DNA of 64,000 nucleotides. Origin: Datnioides undecimradiatus. Its lineage: Eukaryota; Chordata; Actinopteri; Lobotiformes; Datnioididae. The notes beneath the pieces are model-generated. The model had not been told where the DNA came from, did no database searches, and was given only the letters and a program-made list of their open reading frames with translations. Of this stretch, positions 10,680-23,927 are shown one piece after another. A program made the position numbers and the translations under genes. The first letter of the stretch is position 1. Each line of letters opens with the position of its first letter. The stretch lies in assembly GCA_008933995.1 (NCBI GenBank), contig WARS01000014.1:7983192-8047191 (forward strand). Reading direction: 5' to 3'.

Positions 10680-13600
10680 CAGGTATTGAAAGTTCCAGGT
10701 ATTCTGGGAAAACGGGCAAAAGCACTGACAGGACAGGCTCAGGTGTTAAAGGGTTAACAGTTTTCCTTTTAGAATACAACACTTCTCAAACTGGTTCGCA
10801 CAAAAGCATGAAAGCCCAAATGCAGGTAATCCTTGTTAGAATCAACAGGCAGAGACATTTTTCTGAACACAGATAAAAAGTAATAGCAATGGACACTGAG
10901 ATACAAGACAGACTTAACAAAGGGGAAATTACCGTGTACTCTTGTGGCTGAAAAAGCCAAGGACAGACGAAAGCCAATGCTTCAGTGTTTAAACTGCTTT
11001 TGGAAAATGGACGAGTGGCTCCGAGCTGCTCTGCTACAATAGTTAACGTTCCAGGTTTTATGCTCCACGGCCCACGTGGTTTTGGCGGCGGTGGTTTATA
11101 CAGCTGAGATTCCAGCAGACGATCTCGGATACAGGACAGTCTAATTCATGTCATGTCACAGTGTAATCACAAAAGCTTTGATGACTGAAACGTCTGCATT
11201 AGTTCAATGTAACTGATTGAAGTTTTTTGGTTATTAACGTTATTAACAAATGCAAAATAGCAATAGTGAACTTTAGAAACGGCATTGTGAAGAACTTTGC
11301 CTGTGACTCGTTAGATCAGAATTATGTCACATGTTTTGTGTAATTAGCCATAAGTGGTGTAATACACACGACTGTGCTGGTGATGTAACTTGGGCTATTG
11401 TGGGCTTTGTGTTGTTCACTGTGCTGATTGGTTTTGAAAAGGTCTTGATTACTGCGATGAGGCTGCTCTTCTTCTTGCACACTCTGCTTCTTCCCTTTTC
11501 ACCCTTTGCATAAATACTAGTTGTGTCAGTAATTAATCCAGTTTTCTTCATTCCACTCCCACCATCACGCCTCCGAAATCTCTGCCGAACCGGGTTGGGA
11601 TCTGTTTTGCACTGCTGTGCCTGAACACCCTTTTTAAAAATTTGTTCCAAATACACTGAAGGGTTTTTTTTTTTGTTTTGTTTTTTTTTGAGTAAGACTG
11701 TTTTTCCCCACCAAGCTTCAGCTTCTGAGTCATGCATTCGTGTCTGTCTGCTGGTGTGATTACGGTTGTTACCCCTCGCATCACCGCTAACAGCTTCTTA
11801 TTTTAATGATGCGCACACAAGATGCAGACCGGTGCGAGCTTCACTGGGGTCACAGAGCCAATACAAGTATATCAGAGAGTTGTGCAACTTGTTGATGGAC
11901 TGGAATTAAGAGGAACAGATCGAAATGTCAGCCAGTGCAAAAAAAATACATCATCGCCACTAATGACTGACTAGTGAAAATAAAAAAAATGAAACACGAC
12001 TTGTAAACGTTACAAAACTACAGTGATGCGCTGCCGAGCTAACCTTGAAAGTCCTATTCAGAGGGATGGAGAAAGGAGGGTGACAGGTGGGAGAATTCGC
12101 GACAAACGCAAGAAAGCACTATTCACTAAGTTCCTACAGAGCTGGAATTGTGTTTGGTACCTGGGCTGTCAAGATGCTGCCAGGATCTCTGTGAACACAC
12201 TGGAAAATTGAACAAAAACAAGACTTTGCATGAAATGTGGATCTTCAGACGCTTTGTTATAAGCAAACCCATCCCAGCGAGGTGAAGAATGCTTGCCTGG
12301 AAGCTCTGCTATTCTAATACTGAGATTTGCAAGGCTGTCCTTTAAAATGTCATAATGCAGCTGCTGCTTTGTTTTCCTGCAATCGTGTCCTACCCTGCAG
12401 CGCTTCCTTTTAAGTCGCGCAATCTCCCCCTTCTCTAACTGGGCCCCTTGGTTTATTTGTGACTTTTATTACTTTCTGTGGAGCAACAGAGTCAACGGTT
12501 GTCCTTAGCTCTAAGCTTAGTTCTGACTCGGTGCATCTGAGGAGGGTGTTGGTTTGTCTCTATAAGAGGATGAAAATTCTCGGCATTCATGATAAAATGA
12601 TGAAGGTATGGGGCTGAGTAATCTGCACGATGAATAAGAAGTGGTTCTAAAGAAAGGAAAAGAAAGTCAGATATTAAAGTTAAGAAGAAGTCGACAGCTT
12701 GAATAAGGAAAAAAAAAGGTCTGCAGAGAGGTTTTTACACGTCTATCACTGCCACAACCGAGAGCTACACGGTGATTTGATTTCAAAAATAGCGCTCAGA
12801 CAACGACCCAAAAGTAGTAATACACAGGAGACGACACGACTGAAAACACGTTCTTTTGAAGTCACGTTTTTCATGGCTTTGAGCTGTGCAAACTGAAAAT
12901 AACCGACGTTTGTGCGCTCACCGGAGCTGGAAGCAGCACTACGAGTAAAAGATGAGAGGTTGTCAGGGGTTGCTAAGTAGTGGTGGAGGTGGGAGGAATG
13001 CTGGAAGTTCATCACACAGATCCATGAATCTGTAGCATCTCTAAGCAGGATGCTTACACGGGAAGTTTTTGGAGCTCTGCAGGAATTACAGCTAAGATAC
13101 TTTTAACTGAAGAAGGAAAAAGTCAGTTTTTCTCATGTTTACAACTGAAATAGTGTTCTAATGTTCAAATACACATTATAAAGACTGGCTGGTATTCTCC
13201 CTAATGTGAATCATTTGGAAATACGCCCAGGATATCTGGAATTCAGAGTGCTCAGCCTCAGCATTACACCTGAGTCCATTACTGCCATGAACAGACAGCA
13301 GGCCTTGGTGTGCCCGTGCAATCAAGCCGCTTTAATTGGACATGGAGCGGTTACAGAGCCACATAAGGTCAGGGAAAGTGAGACGTTTGGCAAGTGTGAA
13401 TACTTTTCTGTGGGTCTATGGTTAATTTGACATCATACACTTTACATTTCAGGTTACTGCTCAGGCTAACTGACTAATTGTTCTGTTCGTTAAAGCTCCA
13501 GAGAAGCTTTTTTTCTTAAGAAGTGCAGACATCTCATCTAGCAGCAGTTGGCCGTTCACTACAGCTCACCTTTGACAATTAGCAAAATAGATTTAATGTG

Positions 13601-14780
13601 CTACTTAATTTCAGACAGAAGTAAACAAAGAATCCTGATTTTCAACCAGCAAATGTTTAAAATTACGACTGTTCTAGGCAGACTTCAGTAGCTGCGGCTA
13701 GCTAATTGGCCAACGTATTAGCAGGTCGTGGGCTAACCTGAAAAGAATGAGGACCCTGCACACGAGTCTTCAATATACACACAATACGATAGCTCCAGCC
13801 ATGATTTAATGCTAATACAGTCCCACAAACGTGAGAAAGACTGAAGCATCAGACGCAACAATTAGGAAGAAAAGTTCTTGCTTGTAAAACTGCTCTGTAC
13901 TTGCACAAAGACTATAGTTTGCAGCATATATGGTTTGATTTGCTGTAGAATCGATGCGTTCAAGGGCAAATCGTTGCACATTTAATTCCAAACTTTCACA
14001 TAATGTTTTGAAGGTTCACAATGGATCATCCATGGACCGCCCCGTGTTGACAGCCATGGGATCCGTATACAGCCTGGATGTATTATGCAGCCTTCACACG
14101 ACACACTATTACTTCATAGCGTGCATAATGTGTCCTGCGAAGGCTGCATGATGGCGTGCAACAGTGGCATGATGGAGTGCTCAACTCTGGATGATTTGCT
14201 AAAACCAAAGGCAACAGTTTGACGCAACGCCAAACGCGACTGGATAATAAACGGCCGAGCCAGTGTCGCCTTTCTGTTCAGCAACGATGAATAATAAGGC
14301 TATTTGCAAATCAGCTCCACTTGATTTAACTAGAAATATAGAAAAAAAACTAAATCTAAGATGAAATAACGTAGGTTTGTATTATTATTCTTAGTTATTA
14401 ACTATACATTGTGGTAAAAACAGCTAAATGACCCTACAATATGCAACAGCAACATGACAGACCTACCCTGCCCCTTTGCTAAGCCACGATGGCGTTTGAC
14501 AAATGTTCAGGTGCGACTGGTTCAAACACTATTGTGTTACCCAGTTTCCATCTATATGAAAATGTTGTGAGATCCCAGAAAAGCTCTGTCGATGACAAAC
14601 GGAGGGAGGCCGCGTCACTTCTGATCTCCACGCACACATCGCACCTTACGCGGCTGGGATTCAGATGGAGTCATTTCGTCATTTAGAGTCATTTCAGTGA
14701 AAATTGTGTTTATGTTCAAAGAGGAAGTTTCAATCCCAACTGCAAACCCAAGTGCACTTTAGACACAAAGTGCTGACGGG
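10680..14780. other. No gene seen; ordinary sequence
   Basis: No supported gene. It contains A and T homopolymers (11660-11690, 12708-12717) and a GTTTCCATCTATATG segment at about 14545. That segment resembles one end of the GTTTCCAT miniature elements found further on, but I see no partner end. Confidence 0.5.
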
Positions 14781-14790
14781 GGTAGATTTG

Positions 14791-14791
<1 letters not shown>

Positions 14792-14839
<48 letters not shown>
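14792..14839. repeat. (TG)n microsatellite, 48 bp
   Basis: About 24 uninterrupted TG units. Confidence 0.98.
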
Positions 14840-14843
<4 letters not shown>

Positions 14844-14918
14844 TGTAGCCTCCCTGACCTATCTGCAGAGCAGTAATTTAATCTTAGTGCATATGTTCTT
14901 ATCACTGCAACCAAATAA

Positions 14919-14953
14919 CACACACACACACTCTCTCTCCCTCACACACACAC
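14919..14953. repeat. Compound (CA)n(CT)n(CA)n microsatellite
   Basis: CA units at 14919-14930 pass into CT units at 14931-14939 and back to CA units at 14943-14953. An AT/TG step then leads into the duplicated unit that follows. Confidence 0.9.
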
Positions 14954-14960
14954 ATATATG

Positions 14961-15122
14961 CACACACCTGACTGCCACCGAGTAACAGTCTCCTGTGATT
15001 ACATTGTGTTGCTCTCCTAGGACTTGCACACACTTACACACACACACACCTGACTGCTACCAAGTAATCGCCTCCTGTGATTACATTGCATGTTCCCTTG
15101 AGACCTACACACACACATGCCG
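14961..15122. repeat. Diverged tandem duplication, 82-bp period, two copies
   Basis: Copy 1 (14961-15042) and copy 2 (15043-15122) both begin CACACACCTGACTGC. They share the exact 17-mer CTCCTGTGATTACATTG at 14990-15006 and 15072-15088, offset exactly 82 bp. Each copy ends in a CA-rich linker, so unequal pairing or slippage between CA tracts is a likely origin. It is followed by further (CA) at 15135-15148. Confidence 0.85.
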
Positions 15123-15149
15123 TAACCCACTCGCACACACACACACAAA

Positions 15150-17350
15150 TGCACGCAGTGCCATTTTACCCAGAGGAATAATCTCTGTGGCTGCTATTTG
15201 GAGTGAGTGAGTTTCCTCTAACTGGATTACTGCGGCCACTCCTGCTGCTGTCACAGGGGAGATAGAGCAGCCAGAGGGAGGCCTGGAAAGCTTCCCAATG
15301 ATGGGAGAACGTCCAAAGGAGGTGGGGCAGCAGTCGTCAAATCCAAGCTTGATCTCGAGTCTCAAATTTGAGAGATCTTATTTTAGATATGTCAGAGTTT
15401 GGTCTGCGAGGCCACGTCTGGGGCATTTTACTTTTATTTGCCAAAAGGGGAGGAGAGCAGAGAGCTGCCTCACAAAAATCACATTTTGTGCTGATGATGC
15501 AGACAGTTAGCCAAACACTTTCAGTCTTTATGAGGGCGAGAGCTGCAGCACCTGCTACAATCAGCAAAAACTACTTATTGCATATTTTTAAGTCCCCTAA
15601 ATGCTCAGAACCTCCGAACAACTCATAGACTATCACATCACTAAAAACACTTGAGGAGCCATGACATCCTTCCTGGCTGCTCTTGTCAACTTATTAGCCA
15701 AAAACAACCAACGTCATGTGATCGCTAATCATTAAATGTATCTATTATTATCTTATTAAAAGTTCTACAGCCACACCAGGAGTCAGCTCTAGAGATGGCA
15801 TTGCTGGTTGATCCGTCACTCCGGTCTCAACTGAATCATCAACTATCCTGCCAATTAAATGCAATCACGACTTGACAGTTTTGACTTTCACCACAATATC
15901 ATGGATGCATAGCCATAACGCCTGGTGCAGATATTCATGATCGTCAGAGGTTGAACCCTGATGACTTTAGTGATTTCTTCTCGTTCTTTCCATAAAAAGA
16001 AAAGAAAAGGGCCAAAGCAACATTGCAAACTCAACTTAGCAATACATCCAAAGTTAAATCGGTTTTGGCCACACTGTCTGCGCACCTTCACCCTCGTTTA
16101 ACTGTGCGTGTCATAGAACACATCATTTCAGATGTGCAATCAAAGCCATAAAGGATACACATCTGTGAGCAGCATGGGAAGCTGCAGAACCTTTACATTA
16201 TCAATAAAAATGAAAACAACGGCGTGAACGTCAGCGTCAGTCCGTGGAAACGTAGCAGCACACGGTGTCGGCTTTGTGGTTTCACGTGGACCAAGGGCTT
16301 TGCGTAAAGAGATCCGCTCTTGTTTGCTCAGATCTTGATTTAAATGACATTCACGTTGTTATTCTGTCTAACAGTTGTGTATTGTATCTCTTGTTTAGTG
16401 TATACAGCCTGGAACCTTCTCTCCACTTGTTTTCTCTTCACTGCCTCTGCATCACCATGGCTGCATCAAGACATATATGGGAATTAAAAAATAATGACGG
16501 TTGCTTGGAAAATCTTTTTGAGCTTTAAATGAATGAGCTGCACTGCCACGTGATACCTGCACCCTGCTGCATCGTCTGCTTTAATTTCCACAAGCAAACC
16601 AACCTGGTAAGGATCTTTAATTTGCTGTTTTGCACTCTGCACACCAGCAGACATTACATACATTCCATGCATTTTGCAGAATATGTGTCAACCGTTGTGT
16701 CAGAAACGCTTTCTGGTGAATTTAAAATAATTGCTGTTCTAATAGTTACACAGTTGTTTTTTCTTTCTTTCTTTTTTTTTTTATTTCGTGGCACAGTTTT
16801 GGTTGGAGTAGTGCTCAAGCTGCACGCTAAAGATTCAGCAAGGGGAGCAATCAAACCCCCAGGGACATACGGGAGAGGAGCAGCAGACATTAATCACTGA
16901 GATATGAAAAATACATCATTCGGAAAGACAAGCCTAAAGAAACATATGGTAGATATTGACGGATAAAGAACCAAACAGGAGTGAAGGGGGAGGGGGGAGT
17001 AAACAACAAGCAGGCAGTGTGGCAGTGTAGCAGGGTAGCGGGCGGGAATGAATGAGCTGCTGACAGTTTGAATAAACCGCCTTGTTTAAGTGATGTGAAT
17101 CCTCATCTCGTGTCGTTTGATGCCGGCACTTTGTTGATTCCTCCTCTGCTGTAACTTCCGCCCATCATACCCTGCATTAATGTTTTAGATGCTGACTTCT
17201 TTCACATTTGACATGTTGATTTATGTAACTCTAAGACATAACCGCATCTGTGTTTGGCAGCATGTGTACTTGAGCTGTTTGGTTATATTTCCAAGAGCCT
17301 ACAGCAATGCTCGTGACTCAGAACAGGAGGCAATATTGAACTATGAACCA
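15150..17350. other. No gene seen; ordinary sequence
   Basis: No supported gene. A T/C-rich run lies at 16755-16782, a G-rich run (two blocks, GGGGGAGGGGGG) at 16986-16997, and a short imperfect GGCAGTGT repeat at about 17015-17045. Confidence 0.55.
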
Positions 17351-17351
17351 A

Positions 17352-17935
17352 AATGCTAATTTCAGTATGCTAACATGCTCACACAGAAAAAAAACAACAT
17401 GCTGATGTTAGGAAGGAAGGTTATGTTTACTATAAACAAATTGCAATGCTGTCTTAGTTTAATGTTTTAGCAGGTTAACACTCGCTAGTTTGGAACTTAG
17501 TCCTAAACCGAGTTCAACCTGATGATGGTGCTTGATGATGGGAATCACAAGATAACGGATCGGAGAAAAAAAGGAAATGCAAGTACTCGATTTTAAGGCA
17601 ATCTCAAGGGTTATTCTACTATAAAAACTACCTACCGGTATTGCAAGAGGAAAGCACGAGGGAATCGCCAGGGTCATTAGGATGCATGTTTAGGGAAATA
17701 TGAAGGTCTGTACTAAATTTTCTTTCAATCAGTTGTGGACATGTTAGAAAAAAAGGGTGGATAATTGTAACATTTGACTTAGATGGCAGAAGATCAAAGG
17801 TCACATGATCGCCAAATCCATGAGGATTCGTCCACTGGCAAAACTGAATGTACCAAATTTTTATGCCAGTGCATCTAATATTCGCGGGGACCAAAGGGTT
17901 GGGCCGATGTGTTGACTGACTCATCAACTGACCAA
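17352..17935 (+). mobile_element. GCTAAC-type fish interspersed repeat, copy 2, with doubled module
   Basis: Forward orientation. ATGCTAACATGCTCACA opens it, CAACCTGATGATGGTGCTTG follows near 17515, and GGGGACCAAAGGGTTGGGCCG closes it near 17885. The internal 'GGGATCNCCAAA ... ATTCATCC ... CTGTACCAAATTT' module is seen twice, at about 17650-17735 and about 17785-17872. The consensus also carries this module in tandem. Divergence is substantial, so the insertion is old. Confidence 0.6.
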
Positions 17936-17939
17936 CTGT

Positions 17940-20380
17940 ATAGCTCCCTATTAGCATGACTAAAACCCACATACTTCACATTGTGCCACAACAAGGAACA
18001 TTCAACTTTTCAGAGGCTTTTTTGCCAAGAGTGCCAGCAGGGTGCCAAGAAACCTTTAGATCACCAGTCCGTACCCTTTTTAAATGATCCGCCCTAAACA
18101 GACAAGACCATCGGGGTGGTGCTGGAAGCTGAAGTCACATGCTTTCCACTGAGGTGACAACAAGTGGCTTGTCAGAATATCCACGCAAAGGCCAAAATAC
18201 ACACTGAGTGTAGGGGAAGTGACTGGAGCTGCAAATGAAACCGACCTCTTATTAATGATTTAGGCTAAGTCCAAAGTGCACTTAGCTATAAATAGATGAG
18301 CAACAATAGCACAACTATGAAAGGTTAATATGTATAGGTGGAAGCAGTGAGCTGAAGTTGGGGCAGCTGGGACTGCATGTTCCAGCGTTAACGGTGACTC
18401 GGCATCATTTGCACAGGCTGAATGGTGGATGAGAAGGCCAAAAATCTCTTGCATTGGAAGGTTCTGGTGACACAATATGCTGGAAATACAGCGGAGCGGT
18501 GTAAAATACAGTTTTCCACCGCTTGAATGCATGACCATGTGAGGTCGGGATTTTATGGTGGCTCTCAGGGTTGAAGTTATAAAAGTTTGGACCCTCGCTC
18601 TTAGCGGGTGTCACAGCCACACTGGCAGAGGCAGCGGCGGAATCAGCGAGGCCACAGCTCCTTTGACAGAGCCTTCTCCAGACAGTACGGGAGGGAACTT
18701 TTATTCGCCAGACGAGAGCTGGAACAGCAGATTTTTCATTTCACCAAAGTACCCAAAATAACTTCTCCTGCCTCGGAACAGTCTGCAACAAGCTCAAAGC
18801 AAGACATCAAGAGAACAAGGAAGAACTGAGGGCGCCACAAACGACAGCTTCTGTGACACATAATGAACAAATGCTGGATCTCTGAAGGAATCCGGGCGTC
18901 GACAGCAAGCGGAACGAGCAGTCAACAGCAGCGCGGCGCGAACAGCAGGGGTGATTGTGGAACTGACAGCATAAATGAAGCGGCTCGTTTTAGGCGCCAA
19001 ATGTGATGTGTGTTTTTATGGATCAGCTGATACAGTGCAGAGGACTTCTGAATTTTGTTTTTCCAAAGTGTGGGACAGCAGAATTCTCTGAAACGCTTGA
19101 TTTTTTTGGAGTCTAAGGTTGTTTTTTTTTCTTTTTTTTTATTAAATATGTAGCAGCACGTGTGCATGAATATACACGGACGAGCTTCTACATGTGGATA
19201 CTATCTAAAGCGGCTAGAAAAAAAGACATTAGGCTAGTCAGTCACAAATATATATATATATATTTTTTTATTATTTTTTTTCCCTATGCCATTCCACATC
19301 TCATACACTGAGGGATTCATTTTTTAGCATGCGTCGTCAGAGAAATAATACAAACAATGGTTGCCTAGTCTGAGGTCTCAGACATCAAAAAACAGACTGT
19401 GTATTCATTCATCCTAGCTGGATTTATAACACCGTCTGTCTGGAAGGGGTATTAGGATTGCGTGTGCGGGGCACGCACAGAGTAAGAAGAGAAGAAAGCG
19501 GTAGGGATAAACAAGAAAGACAAACATGAGAAGAGATGGCAATACACACTGGAAGAGGAAGTGACAGGAAATGACAGACAGCACCGACAGGAAAATGAAT
19601 GCGATTGTGACAGCGCCGAACAGGAACCTCGGTGTAGGTTGGGGATTATGACGGGCCTCTTTCCTGGACCTCATTTATTTTGTTTTCGGGGTGTCACATC
19701 CTTTTCCTGAGCACCTTTCATTGATACCTCCTTTATCTATTCATTTCTGACCGTCTCATTGGCCTTTCTCTCCACCGATCCCCCTCTTCACTGTCTTGCA
19801 TTGCCGAGCTTCTCTTTATCTGATCCTTTGTCTTCATCACAATGCCCGCAACGCATTCTTCACTGTCTCTCCTGTCGTACTGTTTTTAGCCTCTCCACTG
19901 ATAAATCACCGCCTGCCTCGAGCGCGTCCCCCGAAAAACGCCGACTTCATCTTCATCTCCATCCTGGCTATTGAATTTCAGCCAAATCACATGTAATCGC
20001 AGCAGTGCAGCGTTGATATCATCTAGCTCCAGTGTTTACTTTTGTAGCCTACATATGTTTCCTAATGTAACATAAATTATGATACATAAAGAAAGTAACT
20101 TATTTTTGACCTCAGACCGATATTGTCTCCTATATCAAACCAAGTGGTGGTGACAAAACCTCATTTCATGATCTGACCTGATGATCTAAGAGAGTTTAAA
20201 TACAGTTCTAGGTCAGACAGACTTCATTTAGAGGAGACACTGAAGGTGAAGGTGAAACGATAATCAAAACTGTCTGCTGTAAAGATCCTTCACAGTTCAA
20301 AGCCTCCCGGTTGAAGTTTGATCCACAGTACTGTGCTATATTCCACCTGGACCCACTCCAAATAAGGTGGTTTAGATAAT
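17940..20380. other. No gene seen; one moderately CpG-rich patch
   Basis: No supported gene. 18600-18950 is somewhat CpG-rich (GCAGCGGCGGAATCAGCG, CGGGCGTCGACAGC) with short unrecognised frames. T-rich runs lie at 19120-19142 and 19262-19282. The end (about 20220-20380) looks repeat-like but is unassigned. Confidence 0.5.
19248..19263. repeat. (AT)n tract, about 8 units
   Basis: Short pure AT repeat followed by a T-rich segment. Confidence 0.9.
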
Positions 20381-20384
20381 CCTG

Positions 20385-20735
20385 CTATTGCAAATGCAAC
20401 ACCCAAAACAGGAAAACAAGTAGTAGAAACTCAATGCAGGCTCAAAGAAGCTGAGCTGGTGCAGTTCAATGCTTTAATAAACTCAAACTTAAAATGGCTT
20501 GCAGGTGTTAAAGAGTCAGCCAGGGTCAAAATCAGTCAACAGACCAGCACGAGCAAACAAATCCAAGGGAGCAAACAGAATCAAAAGTCCAGAGACACAA
20601 AAACCTCAAGGGTACACAAAGAAGAGGGCTAGGAAGAACACTAGTTCACCCAAAGGGAAGACACAATATATACTCAACATATATAGGCAGGGAGTAAAGT
20701 GAACTGAAACAAGGCAAAGTTAACACTGTAATGCA
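20385..20735. mobile_element. A-rich fish interspersed repeat of the 'AAACAGGAAATGACA' type
   Basis: The stretch has TTTAATAAACTCAAACTT, GAGTCAGCCAGGGTCAAAATC, AAAAGTCCAGAGACACAAAA and AACTGAAACAAGGCAAAG in that order. This C/A-rich, G-poor order is what I recall from a widespread fish element class and resembles the copies at 60275-61048 and 61300-61618. It has no coding potential. The family name and true ends are unknown. Confidence 0.45.
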
Positions 20736-20739
20736 AAAT

Positions 20740-22720
20740 CGAACAGGAACTTATTGAACAAAAGTCAAAACCATGCCACCAGCTACACTGATGATCTGTC
20801 TGAATACTTGTATTTTGCCCTGTCGGACTATGTTTTAGCCAGTGTCATACATGAGTACAATAACCCACAAAGCTGGGAAATCATCCTTGATAACGTGGTT
20901 CATGCTGCAAGCTTGCAAATGCTCCCTGCTCCTTCAGGTTCCTTGTTTGGTATTTGCTGTCCAAAGCAGAAGGTCGTGGGTCCACAGACTCTGAGCATCT
21001 TCAAGCACACTTGCCGTTTCAGTTCAAAAGCTAGCAGAAGGTTGGCTAGATCACCGCACTTTCAACCAATCAAACTGGTGGTCTCAAAGAACTGAATCAA
21101 TTGAGCCAATCAGATTGATGCATGACAACAACAACTCAGCAAATGCAAACGCGCAACACCACAAACCAATGGGCAGAAGCAGATGGTGTTTACTAATTTG
21201 TTAAATTATGATGGAAATAAATGCTGATGATGCATCAGCATGTGTCTGTCATTATTTCAGGCTAAAAGGTATTAAATCAGTGTTGCTTCATTATACATAT
21301 CCCGAATAATATACTGTAATATATAATGTTGAAAAACTGGTAATACACTAGATAGAAGATAAACACAGTGGCCAGTGTGTGGAATGACTGCTGTGGCAGC
21401 TGTGGACATCTTACTCTGCAATAATCACACACAATTAAATGAATTTATACTTTAAGGTGAAATTAGAGTCCAAAGCATTTGTGTTGTCACATTATTACTT
21501 TTTTTTTTATGTTGATTAAAACATATCTACTGACTGGGCTGTGAATTTGCATTCTTAATGTGTTCTCTTCAATAAAAGCATTAAACTGGCAGCAGCTTAA
21601 TGACAGGCTTAGTCTCACTGCAAAGTCCGTGACTCTGTGACTCAACCTCCACCAAAACGCCAACAGCCCTCCTCGCTCTGCCTCCTTTGACTGAACCTCC
21701 CACCTGTGCACCAAAACACCACGACGGGAACGTACAGCTGCAGGAGGACAGCAGCTTGTCTAATGGGGGCTGCACCTCTCTTTACGATCCAGTGTGATCT
21801 AGATCAGTAGCTTGTACAGTACTAATGAGCACATTTTCGTTCCGAACATAGTCAGCTTGCTTTTGAGGAGCTCTTTCCCCACTAGCTGTATGATGTGAAA
21901 ACTGATCAGAGGCCATATAATGACAGCAGAAGCCCCGTGTCATGTCCAAAACCATCCGACAGGTGTGCGCGTGGGTGTGTGAGGATGTGTTACTTAGAGA
22001 TTTAGAAGAGGTACTAAAGGCATAGATGCTGAGGGGGTGTCTCACACGTACTTGGAGAAAATATGTTGTGTTACATGATCTTTCCAGAGAATGAGCCAAG
22101 GACATGGAGTTTCATCAGCAGGAACTACATTTCTACATTTTTGTGTACTTTCAAATCAGCTTCCAGCACGCTAGCTGTAAAAAGCTTTTCGTATTTGATT
22201 CAGGAGCTTCTTCTTCTAAGATCCACATCAACCATAACCCTTCCAACAAAACAGGTGACATTGACAGATATTTACTTTTAAACACAAGGAACATCATGCA
22301 CAACAAAGCACAATCCAAAACAGCTGGTGCCTTTTTGCCAACAGTAATGCAGATTTCTCCCTGTTCTTCAAGTCACAAATAGCAACGTTCACTTGTGGAG
22401 ACTTGTCCGAAGCTAAATCAAAATGATTTTGGGGTGGAATTCCTTCCAGCAGCCTTCAGTAGCTACATGTTACTATTTTCTATCCAGAGACACCCAGTAG
22501 CTAATGCTATACAGCAATGCAGAGGTGTGCCATGTCAGTGGTTTTGTTCCTCTGCCCACTGTGAGTGGCAACTGTAGAAAGAATTGACTTATGTGAATGA
22601 AATGTGTTGTTGCAATGCAGCGTGTGTTGGCAGGTGGTTGTCTTCTACCAACCTTTGTCGAGCACATGAAGCTGAGGGATCTTCAACCATGCTGTTCAGG
22701 CTGGTTTTGGTGAAGTTGTG
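20740..22720. other. No gene seen; one unrecognised 113-codon frame
   Basis: A plus-strand open frame at 20754-21095 encodes 113 residues with no family resemblance. Just after it, CCAATCAAA and CCAATCAGA occur at 21065 and 21104 (CCAAT-box-like pair), possibly part of a repeat. Nothing else is supported. Confidence 0.4.
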
Positions 22721-22728
22721 GTGGTGGT

Positions 22729-22743
22729 GGGGGGGGGGGGGGG
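22729..22743. repeat. G15 homopolymer next to GGT repeats
   Basis: GTGGTGGTGG runs into 15 uninterrupted G, then TAAAAAAAACC and CAAA units. It may be polymorphic or a sequencing-error hotspot. Confidence 0.9.
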
Positions 22744-23522
22744 TAAAAAAAACCAAACAAACAAACAAAAAACTTATTTTAAACTTTTCAATGTAACATA
22801 AAATCCCATCAGTGAGCAAAGGGAAATCCAGATCAGACTGGTGGCCATTAGGTTGCTAGCAGCAAGCTTCCAGCAAGTCTGCACTGAACTCTAGTCCAAC
22901 ATTAAACTCACCTGGAGAGCTTCTCCCACCCTGCTTTCAAACAGGAAGCTCCTCCTACAGACAGCCCATAACCAATCAGCATTTCAAGCCAAATAGCATT
23001 TTTATTTTTACTTTTTCAAAACAACAAAACCATCAAACATTACTCTCACATTCCCAGCACAGAAATATGAACAACATAGACTGTTTTATATAGCATTTTT
23101 TAAAACCAACAATGTCTTGAAACAATGAACTAACCCCCCCACTCTTCAGGGTACAGTCTGGTGAATTGAAGTTGAATGTAGTTAAAAATGCGTTTGAGCT
23201 GACTTCTTGTTTCATCAAAAACATGAAGGATGACAGTGTGCAGCACTGATACTGACAGAAATGATGATCGCTAACAGGTCAGGATACTGTAGCCACACCT
23301 GCTCCCCTCAGGCTCAGAGGCCTAGCTACAGATCTGCAGAAAGCAAGGTGTGCGCAGCTTGATCTGTGTGCAAATAGCATTTTATGATATTTTGAATGCA
23401 TTTGTGGGATAAAATGTTTTTATTTCCCTTTCATCTTGTAGGTTTCCTTCTTTCCCATTCCGCCCCTGCTCCACTGTTTCATCCCAGCCCCTGCAGGCAT
23501 CTTGACGTGTGACTGTAGTTAA

Positions 23523-23534
23523 CCCCCCCCCCCC
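23523..23534. repeat. C12 homopolymer
   Basis: Twelve uninterrupted C at the start of a pyrimidine-rich segment. Confidence 0.9.
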
Positions 23535-23689
23535 ATTTCTTTCTGCTCTCTCAGCCTTTCCTTCCATCTCCTCTCCGTCTCTATCAGTGTATGTGTTGAC
23601 ATATGGTCAGTGGTGGAGTGTAGGAAACCTCTTAGCTTCCTGCCACTTCACATTACCACAGTTACTGACAGACAGAAAGGGCTACACAT

Positions 23690-23721
23690 ACACACACACA
23701 CACACACGCACACACACACAC
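23690..23721. repeat. (CA)n microsatellite, one interruption
   Basis: CA units with a single GCA interruption at 23707-23709. Confidence 0.95.
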
Positions 23722-23880
23722 TGTATGCAATACACATACAAATGCAGACACACATTCAAACACACGCTCACGTTGAGGTCGACCGCCATGTTTAGGAAGC
23801 CGCTGCATCTGTGTTTCCTTGCTCTTGACATTTCAGTGAATATATAGTGGAGCTTTTCTAGTCACTGGCATCAATCTACA

Positions 23881-23881
<1 letters not shown>

Positions 23882-23926
<45 letters not shown>
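23882..23926. repeat. (TG)n microsatellite, 45 bp
   Basis: About 22 pure TG units. It lies 160 bp from the (CA)n at 23690, so the two could pair as inverted Z-forming tracts. Confidence 0.98.

Positions 23927-23927
<1 letters not shown>

Noticed and set aside
20754-21095. 113-codon plus-strand frame beside CCAAT-like motifs
   Set aside because: Unrecognised, adjacent to repeat sequence, likely chance.
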